Source of the DNA: Citrobacter amalonaticus
GTDB taxonomy: Bacteria > Pseudomonadota > Gammaproteobacteria > Enterobacterales > Enterobacteriaceae
Direction of reading: 5' to 3'
NCBI RefSeq assembly: GCF_018323885.1
Contig: NZ_AP024585.1
Coordinates: forward strand, 3,348,001-3,412,000
DNA: 64,000 bases
Notes under the pieces: generated by a model
Databases searched by the model: none
The model's input: the letters and a program-made list of their open reading frames with translations, nothing else
Told to the model about the DNA's origin: nothing
Part shown: in pieces, positions 56,516 to 64,000 of the stretch
Numbering within the stretch: the stretch's first letter is position 1
Layout of the letters: every line of letters begins with the position of its first letter
Translations under genes and position numbers: made by a program

Positions 56516-57535
56516 ATGTCCCATGCTTACAGTGTGATCCCGCCCTATATCCTGCGACGCATTATTGAAAGCGGTTCGGCGATGCAGCAACAGTGCGCAC
56601 GCCAGACGCTGACTCATGTACAAACCCTGATGGCGCACATGCCCGGAAAACCAGCGGCGCCGCATGTGAATCAACCCGGTCAACTTGAACGTGATATCTA
56701 CGATGCGAAAAACAGGCAGGAATTACCCGGCACGCAGGTGCGCTATGAAGGCCATCCCTCAAACGGGGATGTTGCAGTGGACGAAGCCTATGATTACCTC
56801 GGTGTCACGCATGACTTTTTCTGGAAAAACTGGCGCCGCGACTCGCTGGATAACAAAGGCTTAATTCTCACCGGGACCGTGCATTACGGGCATGAATACC
56901 AGAATGCGTTCTGGAACGGTCAGCAGATGGTCTTTGGCGACGGCGATGGTGAGATATTTAATCGATTTACGATTGCCATTGATGTCGTGGCTCATGAGCT
57001 GGCACACGGGATTACCGAATCAGAAGCAGGGTTGATTTACTTTGAACAGGCCGGGGCGCTCAACGAATCGGTTTCCGATGTATTTGGTGCGTTGGTTAAA
57101 CAGTATCATCTCAAACAAACCGCCGATCAGGCTGACTGGCTTATCGGGCAAGGATTGCTGGCGGACAGCATTAATGGCAAGGGATTGCGCTCCATGTCAG
57201 CACCGGGCACAGCCTATGACGACCCGTTGCTTGGGAAAGACCCACAACCTGCGCATATGCGGGACTTTATTAAGACACGCGAAGACAATGGCGGTGTTCA
57301 TCTTAACTCTGGCATCCCGAACCGGGCGTTTTATCTGGCAGCCACCGCGCTCGGCGGCTACGCATGGGAAAAAGCAGGTTATGCCTGGTATGATACGGTT
57401 TGCGATCGACAACTGGCGCAGGATGCAGACTTCATTGATTTTGCCCGCTTAACCGTTTATCACGGCGACAAGCGCAGCGGCGCGGAAACGGCGAAGGCGA
57501 TAGAAGCGGCCTGGAAAGCCACAGGAGTGATGTGA
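56516..57535 (+). CDS. prtS: Protealysin-like M4 metalloprotease
   Basis: A 339-residue thermolysin-family protease of the protealysin group. A short propeptide (about 1-50) carries the PPYIL motif at residues 9-13 that inhibits the active site. The zinc site is His160, Glu161 and His164 (VVAHELAHGIT) with third ligand Glu184 (NESVSDVFG). The proton-donor histidine is in GGVHLNSGIPNRAF. There is no signal peptide, as in protealysin. The inhibitor gene starts directly after the stop codon. Natural substrates of the Serratia homologue include actin and outer-membrane proteins. Confidence 0.92.
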   Translation: MSHAYSVIPPYILRRIIESGSAMQQQCARQTLTHVQTLMAHMPGKPAAPHVNQPGQLERDIYDAKNRQELPGTQVRYEGHPSNGDVAVDEAYDYLGVTHDFFWKNWRRDSLDNKGLILTGTVHYGHEYQNAFWNGQQMVFGDGDGEIFNRFTIAIDVVAHELAHGITESEAGLIYFEQAGALNESVSDVFGALVKQYHLKQTADQADWLIGQGLLADSINGKGLRSMSAPGTAYDDPLLGKDPQPAHMRDFIKTREDNGGVHLNSGIPNRAFYLAATALGGYAWEKAGYAWYDTVCDRQLAQDADFIDFARLTVYHGDKRSGAETAKAIEAAWKATGVM

Positions 57536-57886
57536 ATGGAGATCCCAGAATTAACTGATGACGCCGTGGTAGAACTGGCCCGGGAAGGTGGCGTCGCGTT
57601 TATGCCCAAACTGGCACGGCAGCGCAAAATTGCGCTGTCGACCTTATCGACTGTTCAGCGTCAGCGCGTGGCCGACATTCTCCGGCAGAGCCTGACCGTC
57701 GGTATGCCTCCGGGACAGACGGGATCGCCGGGTCGCGGCGACCAGCGCTACTTTCGCATACAGATCATCTGGACACAGCATAATCAGGCAGGCGTTACCG
57801 ACATCATCGTACTGGTACCGGAAAACGATGCGCCAGCCTCACTGGTCGATCTTTGGCAAAAGGGCGAAGCCTGTATCTGCGATTAA
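57536..57886 (+). CDS. Emfourin-like inhibitor of protealysin
   Basis: A 116-residue protein starting MEIPELTDDAVVELAREGG, with VAFMPKLARQRKIALSTL typical of the emfourin (M4in) family, slow tight-binding inhibitors of M4 proteases encoded next to protealysin. It starts at the base after the protease stop (TGAATG), so stoichiometric coupled translation is likely. It has no signal peptide, matching cytoplasmic restraint of its partner. It overlaps the yfgJ stop by 4 bases on the other strand (TTAA). Confidence 0.85.
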   Translation: MEIPELTDDAVVELAREGGVAFMPKLARQRKIALSTLSTVQRQRVADILRQSLTVGMPPGQTGSPGRGDQRYFRIQIIWTQHNQAGVTDIIVLVPENDAPASLVDLWQKGEACICD

Positions 57887-58104
57887 TCCTGCGACAGCAC
57901 AAACTCAACGCGTTTTTTCGAAATCAGTCCGTGACCGTTGTGACAGAAATAATCGACTGCGCCGCAGGCTTTTAAAACCTGGAGCGGCTGATGACAGTCC
58001 GGGCAACGCGCTTCTACGCTAAAGTCTGTCTGACAGGTTTCACAATGTGCGTTATCGCCATGACGATCGAGCGGATGCTGACAAACGGGACAAATGAGTT
58101 CCAC
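57883..58104 (-). CDS. yfgJ: YfgJ, zinc-ribbon protein
   Basis: A 73-residue DUF1407/zinc-ribbon protein with four CxxC-type pairs: CPVC, CETC, CPDC and a final Cys pair (KACG, YFCHNGH), suggesting two zinc ribbons. It starts at GTG 58104 with GGAG 5 bases upstream. It is last in the ispG-der cluster. Function is unknown. Confidence 0.9.
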   Translation of the reverse strand: MELICPVCQHPLDRHGDNAHCETCQTDFSVEARCPDCHQPLQVLKACGAVDYFCHNGHGLISKKRVEFVLSQD

Positions 58105-58162
58105 ACTTTCTCCTCATATTCCTGTTGATGGCGCCCTCCCCGCCGGGAGAGGGCGTAATGAA

Positions 58163-59635
58163 TTATTTGCTTTTTTTGATGTGCTTAATCAGACGTTTAC
58201 GCTTGCGCATCTGAGTCGGGGTCAGCGTATTGCGCTTGTTGGCATACGGGTTCTCGCCCTCTTTAAACTGAATACGGATCGGCGTCCCCATCACTTCCAG
58301 CGATTTACGGAAGTAGTTCATCAGGTAGCGCTTATAGGAATCCGGCAGGTCTTTGACCTGGTTACCGTGAATCACCACAATCGGCGGGTTATAGCCCCCC
58401 GCATGAGCATATTTCAGTTTCACGCGACGACCACGGACCAGCGGTGGCTGATGATCTTCAACCGCCATCGTCATGATTCGGGTCAACATCGCCGTGCTAA
58501 CGCGACGGGTGGAGCTGTCATAGGCTTCGCGGACGGATTCAAACAGGTTGCCGACACCGCTGCCATGCAACGCAGAGATAAAATGCACACGCGCAAAATC
58601 GATAAAGCCCAGACGGAAGTCCAGCGTCTCTTTCACCTGCTCTTTCACTTCCTGAGTCAGGCCATCCCACTTGTTCACTACGATGACAAGTGAGCGCCCA
58701 CTATTGAGGATAAAGCCCAGCAGCGACAAATCCTGGTCAGAGATACCTTCGCGGGCATCAATCACCAGCAACACCACGTTAGCGTCCTCTATCGCCTGCA
58801 ACGTCTTGATAACGGAGAATTTTTCTACCGCATCGGTGATTTTCCCGCGTTTACGTACCCCGGCGGTATCGATCAGCACGTATTCGCGCTCATCACGTTC
58901 CATCGGGATATAAATACTGTCACGCGTGGTGCCCGGCATATCATAAACGACCACGCGGTCTTCACCCAGAATACGGTTAGTCAGTGTGGACTTACCGACG
59001 TTCGGACGACCGACAATCGCCAGCTTAATCGGCAGATCCTGCGGATTGAAGTCATCTTCAGGCTCTTCTTCACCGTTCTCGTCAGCTTCAAACTGTGCCC
59101 AGTATTCGGCGTCTTCGTCCACCTCTTCCTGCGGCGCGGCATCGTCCATCCACGGCAGCAGAACGTGTTCCAGCAGACTGAGCACGCCACGGCCATGAGA
59201 CGCGGCGATCGGATGGATTTCACCCAGGCCCAGCGAGTAGAAATCAACGATAGCCTGATCCGGATCGAGTCCGTCCGTTTTGTTGGCGACCAGGAACGTC
59301 GGTTTTTCACGAGAGCGTAAATGCTGGGCGATCGCTTCATCGGCAGGCATCAGGCCAGCGCGCGCATCCACCATGAACAGCACCACATCCGCCTCTTCAA
59401 TTGCCAGTAGCGACTGTTCCGCCATACGGGTTTCTACGCCATCTTCGGTGCCATCAATCCCGCCGGTATCGATGCAGATAAACTCACGGCCTTCAATCTC
59501 CGCACGACCGTACTTACGGTCACGAGTCAGACCCGGGAAATCCGCCACCAGCGCATCTCGGGTGCGAGTTAGACGGTTAAATAACGTGGATTTTCCGACG
59601 TTAGGGCGCCCGACAAGCGCGACCACAGGTACCAT
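58163..59635 (-). CDS. der: Der (EngA) double GTPase
   Basis: A 490-residue essential ribosome-assembly GTPase acting on the 50S subunit. There are two G domains with G1 motifs [14 protein letters not shown] (residue 8) and [15 protein letters not shown] (about 210), linked by an acidic stretch ([19 protein letters not shown]). A C-terminal KH-like domain ends in a basic tail. The ATG at 59635 follows GAGG. Confidence 0.98.
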   Translation of the reverse strand: MVPVVALVGRPNVGKSTLFNRLTRTRDALVADFPGLTRDRKYGRAEIEGREFICIDTGGIDGTEDGVETRMAEQSLLAIEEADVVLFMVDARAGLMPADEAIAQHLRSREKPTFLVANKTDGLDPDQAIVDFYSLGLGEIHPIAASHGRGVLSLLEHVLLPWMDDAAPQEEVDEDAEYWAQFEADENGEEEPEDDFNPQDLPIKLAIVGRPNVGKSTLTNRILGEDRVVVYDMPGTTRDSIYIPMERDEREYVLIDTAGVRKRGKITDAVEKFSVIKTLQAIEDANVVLLVIDAREGISDQDLSLLGFILNSGRSLVIVVNKWDGLTQEVKEQVKETLDFRLGFIDFARVHFISALHGSGVGNLFESVREAYDSSTRRVSTAMLTRIMTMAVEDHQPPLVRGRRVKLKYAHAGGYNPPIVVIHGNQVKDLPDSYKRYLMNYFRKSLEVMGTPIRIQFKEGENPYANKRNTLTPTQMRKRKRLIKHIKKSK

Positions 59636-59702
59636 GTTTAAAGCCTCATTTTAAAAATCATCAGACAACAGACGCGATTTTTGCGCCGTTGTTAAAAACA
59701 GG

Positions 59703-59733
59703 AAAACGGCCCCTGCACCAGGAGCCGTTTTTT
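59703..59733. terminator. Hairpin terminator between bamB and der
   Basis: AAAACGGC, CCTG, CAC, CAGG, GCCGTTTT with one mismatch and T-runs on both sides. On the minus strand it ends or attenuates bamB transcripts before der. Confidence 0.8.
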
Positions 59734-59753
59734 AAAGCGTACGACCAGGACGA

Positions 59754-60932
59754 TTAACGTGTAATAGAATACACGGTACCGTCTTTGGCCTGGATCAGCA
59801 GCTTGCCATCGGCTGAGACCGGTTCAGTCAGGAAGCCGGAGCTGTCTACTTTCTGCTGAGCCACAAAACGGCCATCTTCGACGTTAAGCCAGTGCAGATA
59901 CCCTTCGCTGTCACCCACCACCAGGTTGCCATTATACAACGCCGGGGAAGTCAGCAGACGGTGCAGCAGATCGCTTTGCGTCCACAGCGTAACGCCGCCA
60001 TCGGTCGTCAACGCCAGTACGCGGTCATTCTGATCCACCAGATAGATACGGTTGCCGTCGACGATAAAGTCATTCACCGAGCCCAGTTCACGTTTCCACA
60101 TGATCTGGCCACTGCGCAGATCCAGCGCGGTCAGGTTACCATTATAAGCCAGGGCGTAAACGACGCCATTGACGATGACCGGAGTGGTGTCCACATCGCT
60201 CAGACGGTCAATCTCTGTAGAACCGGTCGCCTGAGAAATACGCTGCTGCCAAATCATCTGGCCTTGCTGCATCAGTACGGCGCTCACGCGGCCGTTATCG
60301 CCACCGACAATGGCCGCACCAAAGGCGGTTGCCGGCGCAGATTCGCCACGCAGTGACAGCGAAGGCATATCCAGGTTCACGGTCCACTTAATGGCGCCAT
60401 CGGCTTCGTTCAGTGCCTGCAACTGACCGTTGCTGGTATGAATCAGCACCATGCCGTCACTGACTACCGGACGGGAAAGCGCTTCGCCAGCCACTTTGGT
60501 TTGCCACGTAACCGTACCGTCCGCTGCGTTCAGCGCATAAACCTGCGCTTTTTCGCTGCCGATATAGACGTGACCGCCTGCAACCGTTACGCCGCCAGAC
60601 AACTGGGCTGACGAACGCGAGAACCAGCCATCTTTCTCACCCAGGTTCACCGACCAGATTTCTTTGCCGTCATCAGCATTTAACGCTTTCACCACGCCAG
60701 CGCGATCGGCTGCGTAGACCACGTTATCGGCATACGCCGGGTGGAGGTTGGAATAGAAATCGCCGATACCATTACCTACAGACGTGCTCCAGGCCGTAGA
60801 CGGGGTAAACTGATTTTCAACCACCGGTAATGGGGACATTTTAACAACGTCTTCTTCGCCACTAAACAGTGAACAGCCGCTCAACAGGGTAACGGAAAGC
60901 AGCCCTGGCAGAAGTAATTTACGCAATTGCAT
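59754..60932 (-). CDS. bamB: BamB outer-membrane assembly lipoprotein
   Basis: A 392-residue eight-bladed beta-propeller lipoprotein (formerly YfgL) of the BAM complex. The lipobox is LLSGCSLFSG with lipidated cysteine near residue 20. PQQ-like repeats recur, for example VYALNAADGTVTWQTKV and LTALDLRSGQIMWKREL. It follows yfgM by 10 bases. Confidence 0.97.
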   Translation of the reverse strand: MQLRKLLLPGLLSVTLLSGCSLFSGEEDVVKMSPLPVVENQFTPSTAWSTSVGNGIGDFYSNLHPAYADNVVYAADRAGVVKALNADDGKEIWSVNLGEKDGWFSRSSAQLSGGVTVAGGHVYIGSEKAQVYALNAADGTVTWQTKVAGEALSRPVVSDGMVLIHTSNGQLQALNEADGAIKWTVNLDMPSLSLRGESAPATAFGAAIVGGDNGRVSAVLMQQGQMIWQQRISQATGSTEIDRLSDVDTTPVIVNGVVYALAYNGNLTALDLRSGQIMWKRELGSVNDFIVDGNRIYLVDQNDRVLALTTDGGVTLWTQSDLLHRLLTSPALYNGNLVVGDSEGYLHWLNVEDGRFVAQQKVDSSGFLTEPVSADGKLLIQAKDGTVYSITR

Positions 60933-60942
60933 CGGGTCCCTC

Positions 60943-61563
60943 TCAGATGGACAAATTATTGATTTTCATCTGCATCATTTCGCTCAGTGCCGGGGAGGCG
61001 TTACTTTTCACGCCCGCTTCCCACGCACTACGCGCACCTTGTTTATCACCTTTGCTCAGCAGCGCTTCGCCGCGCAGATCGGCAACAATCGCCGCCCATC
61101 CTTCACCCTTCACACTCTCCAGGGTTTTCAGCGCCGTATCCGCCTGCTTGAGTTGAATCTGAACGCGAGCAAGACGCAGCGTGATCACTGCGTTAAGATT
61201 CTCATCACTCGTGGCGGCCAGTCCCTGCTGAAGCTGGGCTGCGGCCTTCTCAAGTTGATTCTGATCGACAAACTGCTGCGCCAGTTCCATCGACGCTAAC
61301 GCGCCGTAGGTGTTCTTATTGTCGGCAGCAAATTTCTCTGCGGCTGACAGGTCTTCCGCTTTACCCGCGCTGAGCGAACTCACCACGGTTTGATATGACA
61401 GAGAAGCAGAGCGTGCGGACTCAATCTGATGATTGTTCCAGTAGCGCCAGCCTACCAGCGCACCAACACCTAAAATAACCCCAACAGCCAGGGCTTTGCC
61501 GTTCTCGGCAAAGAAGCGTTTAATCGCCTCAACCTGATCGTTTTCGTTCTCGTAAATTTCCAC
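60943..61563 (-). CDS. yfgM: YfgM, inner-membrane TPR protein
   Basis: A 206-residue protein with one N-terminal TM helix (about residues 22-42, ALAVGVILGVGALVGWRYW) and periplasmic TPR-like helices. E. coli YfgM associates with PpiD and the Sec translocon and affects RcsB stability. It starts at GTG 61563 (VEIYENENDQVEAIKRF) with AAGGA upstream. It lies between hisS and bamB, 13 and 10 bases apart. Confidence 0.95.
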   Translation of the reverse strand: MEIYENENDQVEAIKRFFAENGKALAVGVILGVGALVGWRYWNNHQIESARSASLSYQTVVSSLSAGKAEDLSAAEKFAADNKNTYGALASMELAQQFVDQNQLEKAAAQLQQGLAATSDENLNAVITLRLARVQIQLKQADTALKTLESVKGEGWAAIVADLRGEALLSKGDKQGARSAWEAGVKSNASPALSEMMQMKINNLSI

Positions 61564-61576
61564 GCAGTCCTTCTCC

Positions 61577-62851
61577 TTAAGCCATTAACGTGCGCAAATG
61601 CGTTGCAACGCTATCCTGTGCAACTTCAGTTTGCTCACCGGAGCGCAAATCCTTCACTACAACAGTACCGGCGGCCACTTCGGACTCGCCAAGCACCAGT
61701 GCAACGCGGGCACCCCATTTATCAGCTCGGGCAAACTGTTTCTTAAAGTTGCCGCCGCCGTGGTTTGTCATTAGCTTCACGCCCGGGATTTCATCACGCA
61801 CGCGCTCAGCCAGTGTCATTGCCGCAGACTGCGTATCCGCACCTGAAGCGACCAGGTATATATCGACAACAGAATCGGCTTTAAATTCCGGATTAACTGC
61901 CTGAACCAGTAAAACAAGGCGTTCCAGGCCCATTGCAAAGCCCACTCCCGGCGTCGCGCGACCGCCGAGTTGCTCAACCAGTCCGTCATAACGACCGCCC
62001 GCACAGACGGTGCCCTGTGAGCCCAGGCTGCTGGTGACCCACTCAAACACGGTGCGGTTGTAGTAGTCGAGGCCACGAACCAGACGCTGGTTAACAGTGT
62101 AGGCAATCCCTGCGGCTTCCAGCAGTTTGCACAGGCCAGCAAAGTGTTCGCGGGAATCGTCATCCAGATAGTCGCCAAGCTGAGGAGCATCGTTGAGCAG
62201 CGCCTGTACGTCCGGATTTTTTGAATCCAGCACGCGCAGCGGGTTGGAGTACATGCGACGTTTGCAGTCTTCGTCCAGTTTCTCAACGTGCTGCTCCAGG
62301 AATGCCACCAGCGCATCGCGGTAGTTTGCACGCGCGTCCAGCGATCCGATGGAGTTCAGCTCAAGATTGACATGTTCAGCGATACCCAGCGCACGCCACC
62401 AGCGCGCGGTAAGCATAATCAGTTCGGCATCAATATCCGGCCCTTGCAGACCAAAGGCTTCGACACCCAACTGATGAAACTGACGATAGCGCCCTTTCTG
62501 CGGACGTTCGTGGCGGAACATCGGCCCGATGTACCACAGGCGCTGTTCCTGATTGTACAGGAGACCATGCTCGATGCCGGCGCGTACACAGCCCGCCGTG
62601 CCTTCCGGACGCAGCGTCAGGCTATCGCCATTGCGGTCCTCAAAGGTGTACATCTCTTTTTCAACCACGTCGGTCACTTCGCCGATCGCGCGTTTGAATA
62701 ACGGGGTCTGCTCTACAATCGGCAAGCGGATTTCACTGTAACCGTAGCTGCCGAGCACGTTTTTGAGTGTGCCTTCAATGCGCTGCCAGATGGCGGTCTC
62801 GCCAGGCAGATAATCGTTCATGCCGCGAATGGCTTGAATGTTTTTTGCCAC
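61577..62851 (-). CDS. hisS: Histidyl-tRNA synthetase HisS
   Basis: A 424-residue class II synthetase. It starts at GTG 62851 with [20 protein letters not shown]. The histidine motifs [15 protein letters not shown] near residue 257 and [13 protein letters not shown] near 285 are present, followed by motif 3 ([12 protein letters not shown]) and the anticodon-binding domain. It begins the hisS-yfgM-bamB run. Confidence 0.98.
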   Translation of the reverse strand: MAKNIQAIRGMNDYLPGETAIWQRIEGTLKNVLGSYGYSEIRLPIVEQTPLFKRAIGEVTDVVEKEMYTFEDRNGDSLTLRPEGTAGCVRAGIEHGLLYNQEQRLWYIGPMFRHERPQKGRYRQFHQLGVEAFGLQGPDIDAELIMLTARWWRALGIAEHVNLELNSIGSLDARANYRDALVAFLEQHVEKLDEDCKRRMYSNPLRVLDSKNPDVQALLNDAPQLGDYLDDDSREHFAGLCKLLEAAGIAYTVNQRLVRGLDYYNRTVFEWVTSSLGSQGTVCAGGRYDGLVEQLGGRATPGVGFAMGLERLVLLVQAVNPEFKADSVVDIYLVASGADTQSAAMTLAERVRDEIPGVKLMTNHGGGNFKKQFARADKWGARVALVLGESEVAAGTVVVKDLRSGEQTEVAQDSVATHLRTLMA

Positions 62852-62866
62852 GTTTATTCTCTTTCT

Positions 62867-62957
62867 GAATATAAAAATGAACCCTCAGCGCTTCCCCGAG
62901 CGATACGGGAGCCATGCGGGTTCAATCATACACGGGAAGCACGCCGCTTCCCATCAC
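62867..62957 (-). ncRNA. sroE: SroE small RNA (probable)
   Basis: The 110 bases between ispG and hisS fold on the minus strand into GGGAAGC-GGCGT-GCTTCCC, then a longer stem closed by TGAACCC and GGGTTCA followed by TTTTTAT. SroE is a known roughly 90-nt RNA at exactly this locus in E. coli and Salmonella. Boundaries are estimated. It may derive from the ispG-hisS transcript. Confidence 0.65.
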
Positions 62958-62961
62958 GTTA

Positions 62962-64000
62962 TTATTTTTCAACCTGCTGCACGTTAATCCGCTGCGCTTC
63001 GTCGAGCATCGTCGCTTTGGCGCGGATACGGGCTTCAAGCTGGTCAATCATATCGCTGTTATCCAGACGATCTTTTCGCACGCCGTCTTCATAGAGGCCG
63101 CTTTTTTTGTTACCACCCGTCACGCCCAGCGTCGAAACTAGTGCTTCACCCGGTCCGTTAACGACACAGCCAATGATGGAAACGTCCATCGGCGTAATGA
63201 TGTCTTCCAGACGCTGCTCCAGGGCGTTGACCGTGCCGATCACGTCAAACTCCTGACGCGAGCAGGTCGGACAGGCGATGAAGTTTATCCCGCGAGCACG
63301 AATGCGCAGAGACTTCAGGATATCGAAGCCAACCTTAATCTCTTCCACCGGATCGGCAGCCAGCGAAACGCGCAGCGTATCGCCAATCCCTTCGGACAGC
63401 AGCAGGCCAAGACCGATTGCCGATTTCACCGCACCACTGCGCGCACCACCGGCTTCGGTGATCCCTAAATGCAGTGGTTGATCGATTTGCTTCGCCAGCA
63501 GGCGATAGGATTCAACGGCGAGGAAAACATCAGACGCTTTTACGCTGACCTTGAACTGATCAAAGTTCAGACGATCGAGATGATCCACATGGCGCATTGC
63601 CGATTCCAGCAAAGCCTGCGGCGTGGGTTCGCCGTACTTTTCCTGTAGATCTTTTTCCAGCGATCCGGCGTTAACACCGATACGAATCGGGATATTCTTG
63701 TCGCGCGCGCAATCCACCACCATGCGGATACGCTCTTCATTGCCGATGTTGCCTGGATTAATCCGCAGGCAGTCAACGCCGTATTCCGCCACTTTGAGCG
63801 CAATACGGTAGTCGAAGTGAATGTCGGCGACCAGCGGAACAGAAACCTGTTGCTTGATCAGTTTGAAGGCTTCTGCGGCATCCATCGTGGGTACGGAGAC
63901 ACGAACAATGTCAGCGCCAACACGTTCCAGCGCTTTGATCTGATTAACCGTCGCTTCCACGTCCGTGGTCCGCGTGTTGGTCATCGACTGGACGGCGATG
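62962..64000 (-). CDS. ispG: IspG, HMBPP synthase (partial, N-terminus missing)
   Basis: 4-hydroxy-3-methylbut-2-enyl-diphosphate synthase (GcpE), the penultimate enzyme of the MEP isoprenoid pathway, with a 4Fe-4S centre. About 346 C-terminal residues are present; the reading frame stays open through the right edge (IAVQS precedes [13 protein letters not shown]). TIM-barrel motifs [11 protein letters not shown] and LRINPGNIG are present, and the cluster cysteines lie in [11 protein letters not shown] and [12 protein letters not shown]. It ends DVQQVEK-like (NVQQVEK). Confidence 0.97.
   Translation of the reverse strand, partial: IAVQSMTNTRTTDVEATVNQIKALERVGADIVRVSVPTMDAAEAFKLIKQQVSVPLVADIHFDYRIALKVAEYGVDCLRINPGNIGNEERIRMVVDCARDKNIPIRIGVNAGSLEKDLQEKYGEPTPQALLESAMRHVDHLDRLNFDQFKVSVKASDVFLAVESYRLLAKQIDQPLHLGITEAGGARSGAVKSAIGLGLLLSEGIGDTLRVSLAADPVEEIKVGFDILKSLRIRARGINFIACPTCSRQEFDVIGTVNALEQRLEDIITPMDVSIIGCVVNGPGEALVSTLGVTGGNKKSGLYEDGVRKDRLDNSDMIDQLEARIRAKATMLDEAQRINVQQVEK

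Overview
The window is chromosomal DNA of an enterobacterium close to Escherichia, Salmonella and Citrobacter. Gene order, protein lengths and REP/BIME palindromes follow the enterobacterial backbone from the ethanolamine (eut) operon to ispG. Accessory genes between conserved neighbours (a glycosylasparaginase operon, an extra GH1 phospho-glucosidase, a protealysin/emfourin pair) differ from E. coli K-12 as I remember it and suggest Citrobacter or a near relative. The species is inferred, not proven. I saw no tRNA, rRNA, CRISPR array, prophage or intact insertion sequence.

Layout. 1-4532 (minus): promoter-proximal half of the eut operon, eutS-P-Q-T-D-M-N-E, with eutE cut by the window edge and a REP between eutM and eutN. 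4692-6971: maeB. 7246-10211: talA-tktB behind a sigma-S-like promoter. 10257-14132 (minus): ypfG, nudK, aegA. 14345-19333: narQ and acrD, acrD with a BaeR-like box. 19427-21589: the 19-residue gene ypfM, then yffB-dapE-ypfN. 21630-28172 (minus): ypfH, tmcA, ypfJ, purC, bamC-dapA. 28318-32667: gcvR-bcp, perM (minus), bepA-yfgD.

32668-37391 is the most interesting accessory block. A transposase-derived HTH protein with a degenerate integrase core is divergent from a tight three-gene operon: an orphan PTS EIIC of the cellobiose/chitobiose family, a leaderless N4-(beta-N-acetylglucosaminyl)-L-asparaginase and an M17 aminopeptidase. A CRP-like site sits exactly where a class II CRP promoter would need it. 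I propose a system that takes up and dismantles glycosylated asparagine or glycopeptides.

37511-43870: hda (CTG start), uraA, upp, an inserted 6-phospho-beta-glucosidase gene with two AscG-like operators, then purM-purN with a PurR box. 44059-53683: ppk-ppx, pdeF (FNR-like site upstream), yfgG, guaB-guaA (PurR box). 53845-57886: xseA, an MFS transporter gene, and protealysin plus its inhibitor emfourin. 57883-64000 (minus): the conserved ispG-(sroE)-hisS-yfgM-bamB-der-yfgJ cluster, with ispG cut by the window edge.

Functional themes are ethanolamine catabolism, pentose-phosphate and malate metabolism, purine and pyrimidine synthesis and salvage (three PurR boxes), lysine biosynthesis, outer-membrane assembly (bamB, bamC, bepA), polyphosphate metabolism and nitrate sensing. 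All statements come from reading the sequence and from recalled family knowledge; no database search was run.
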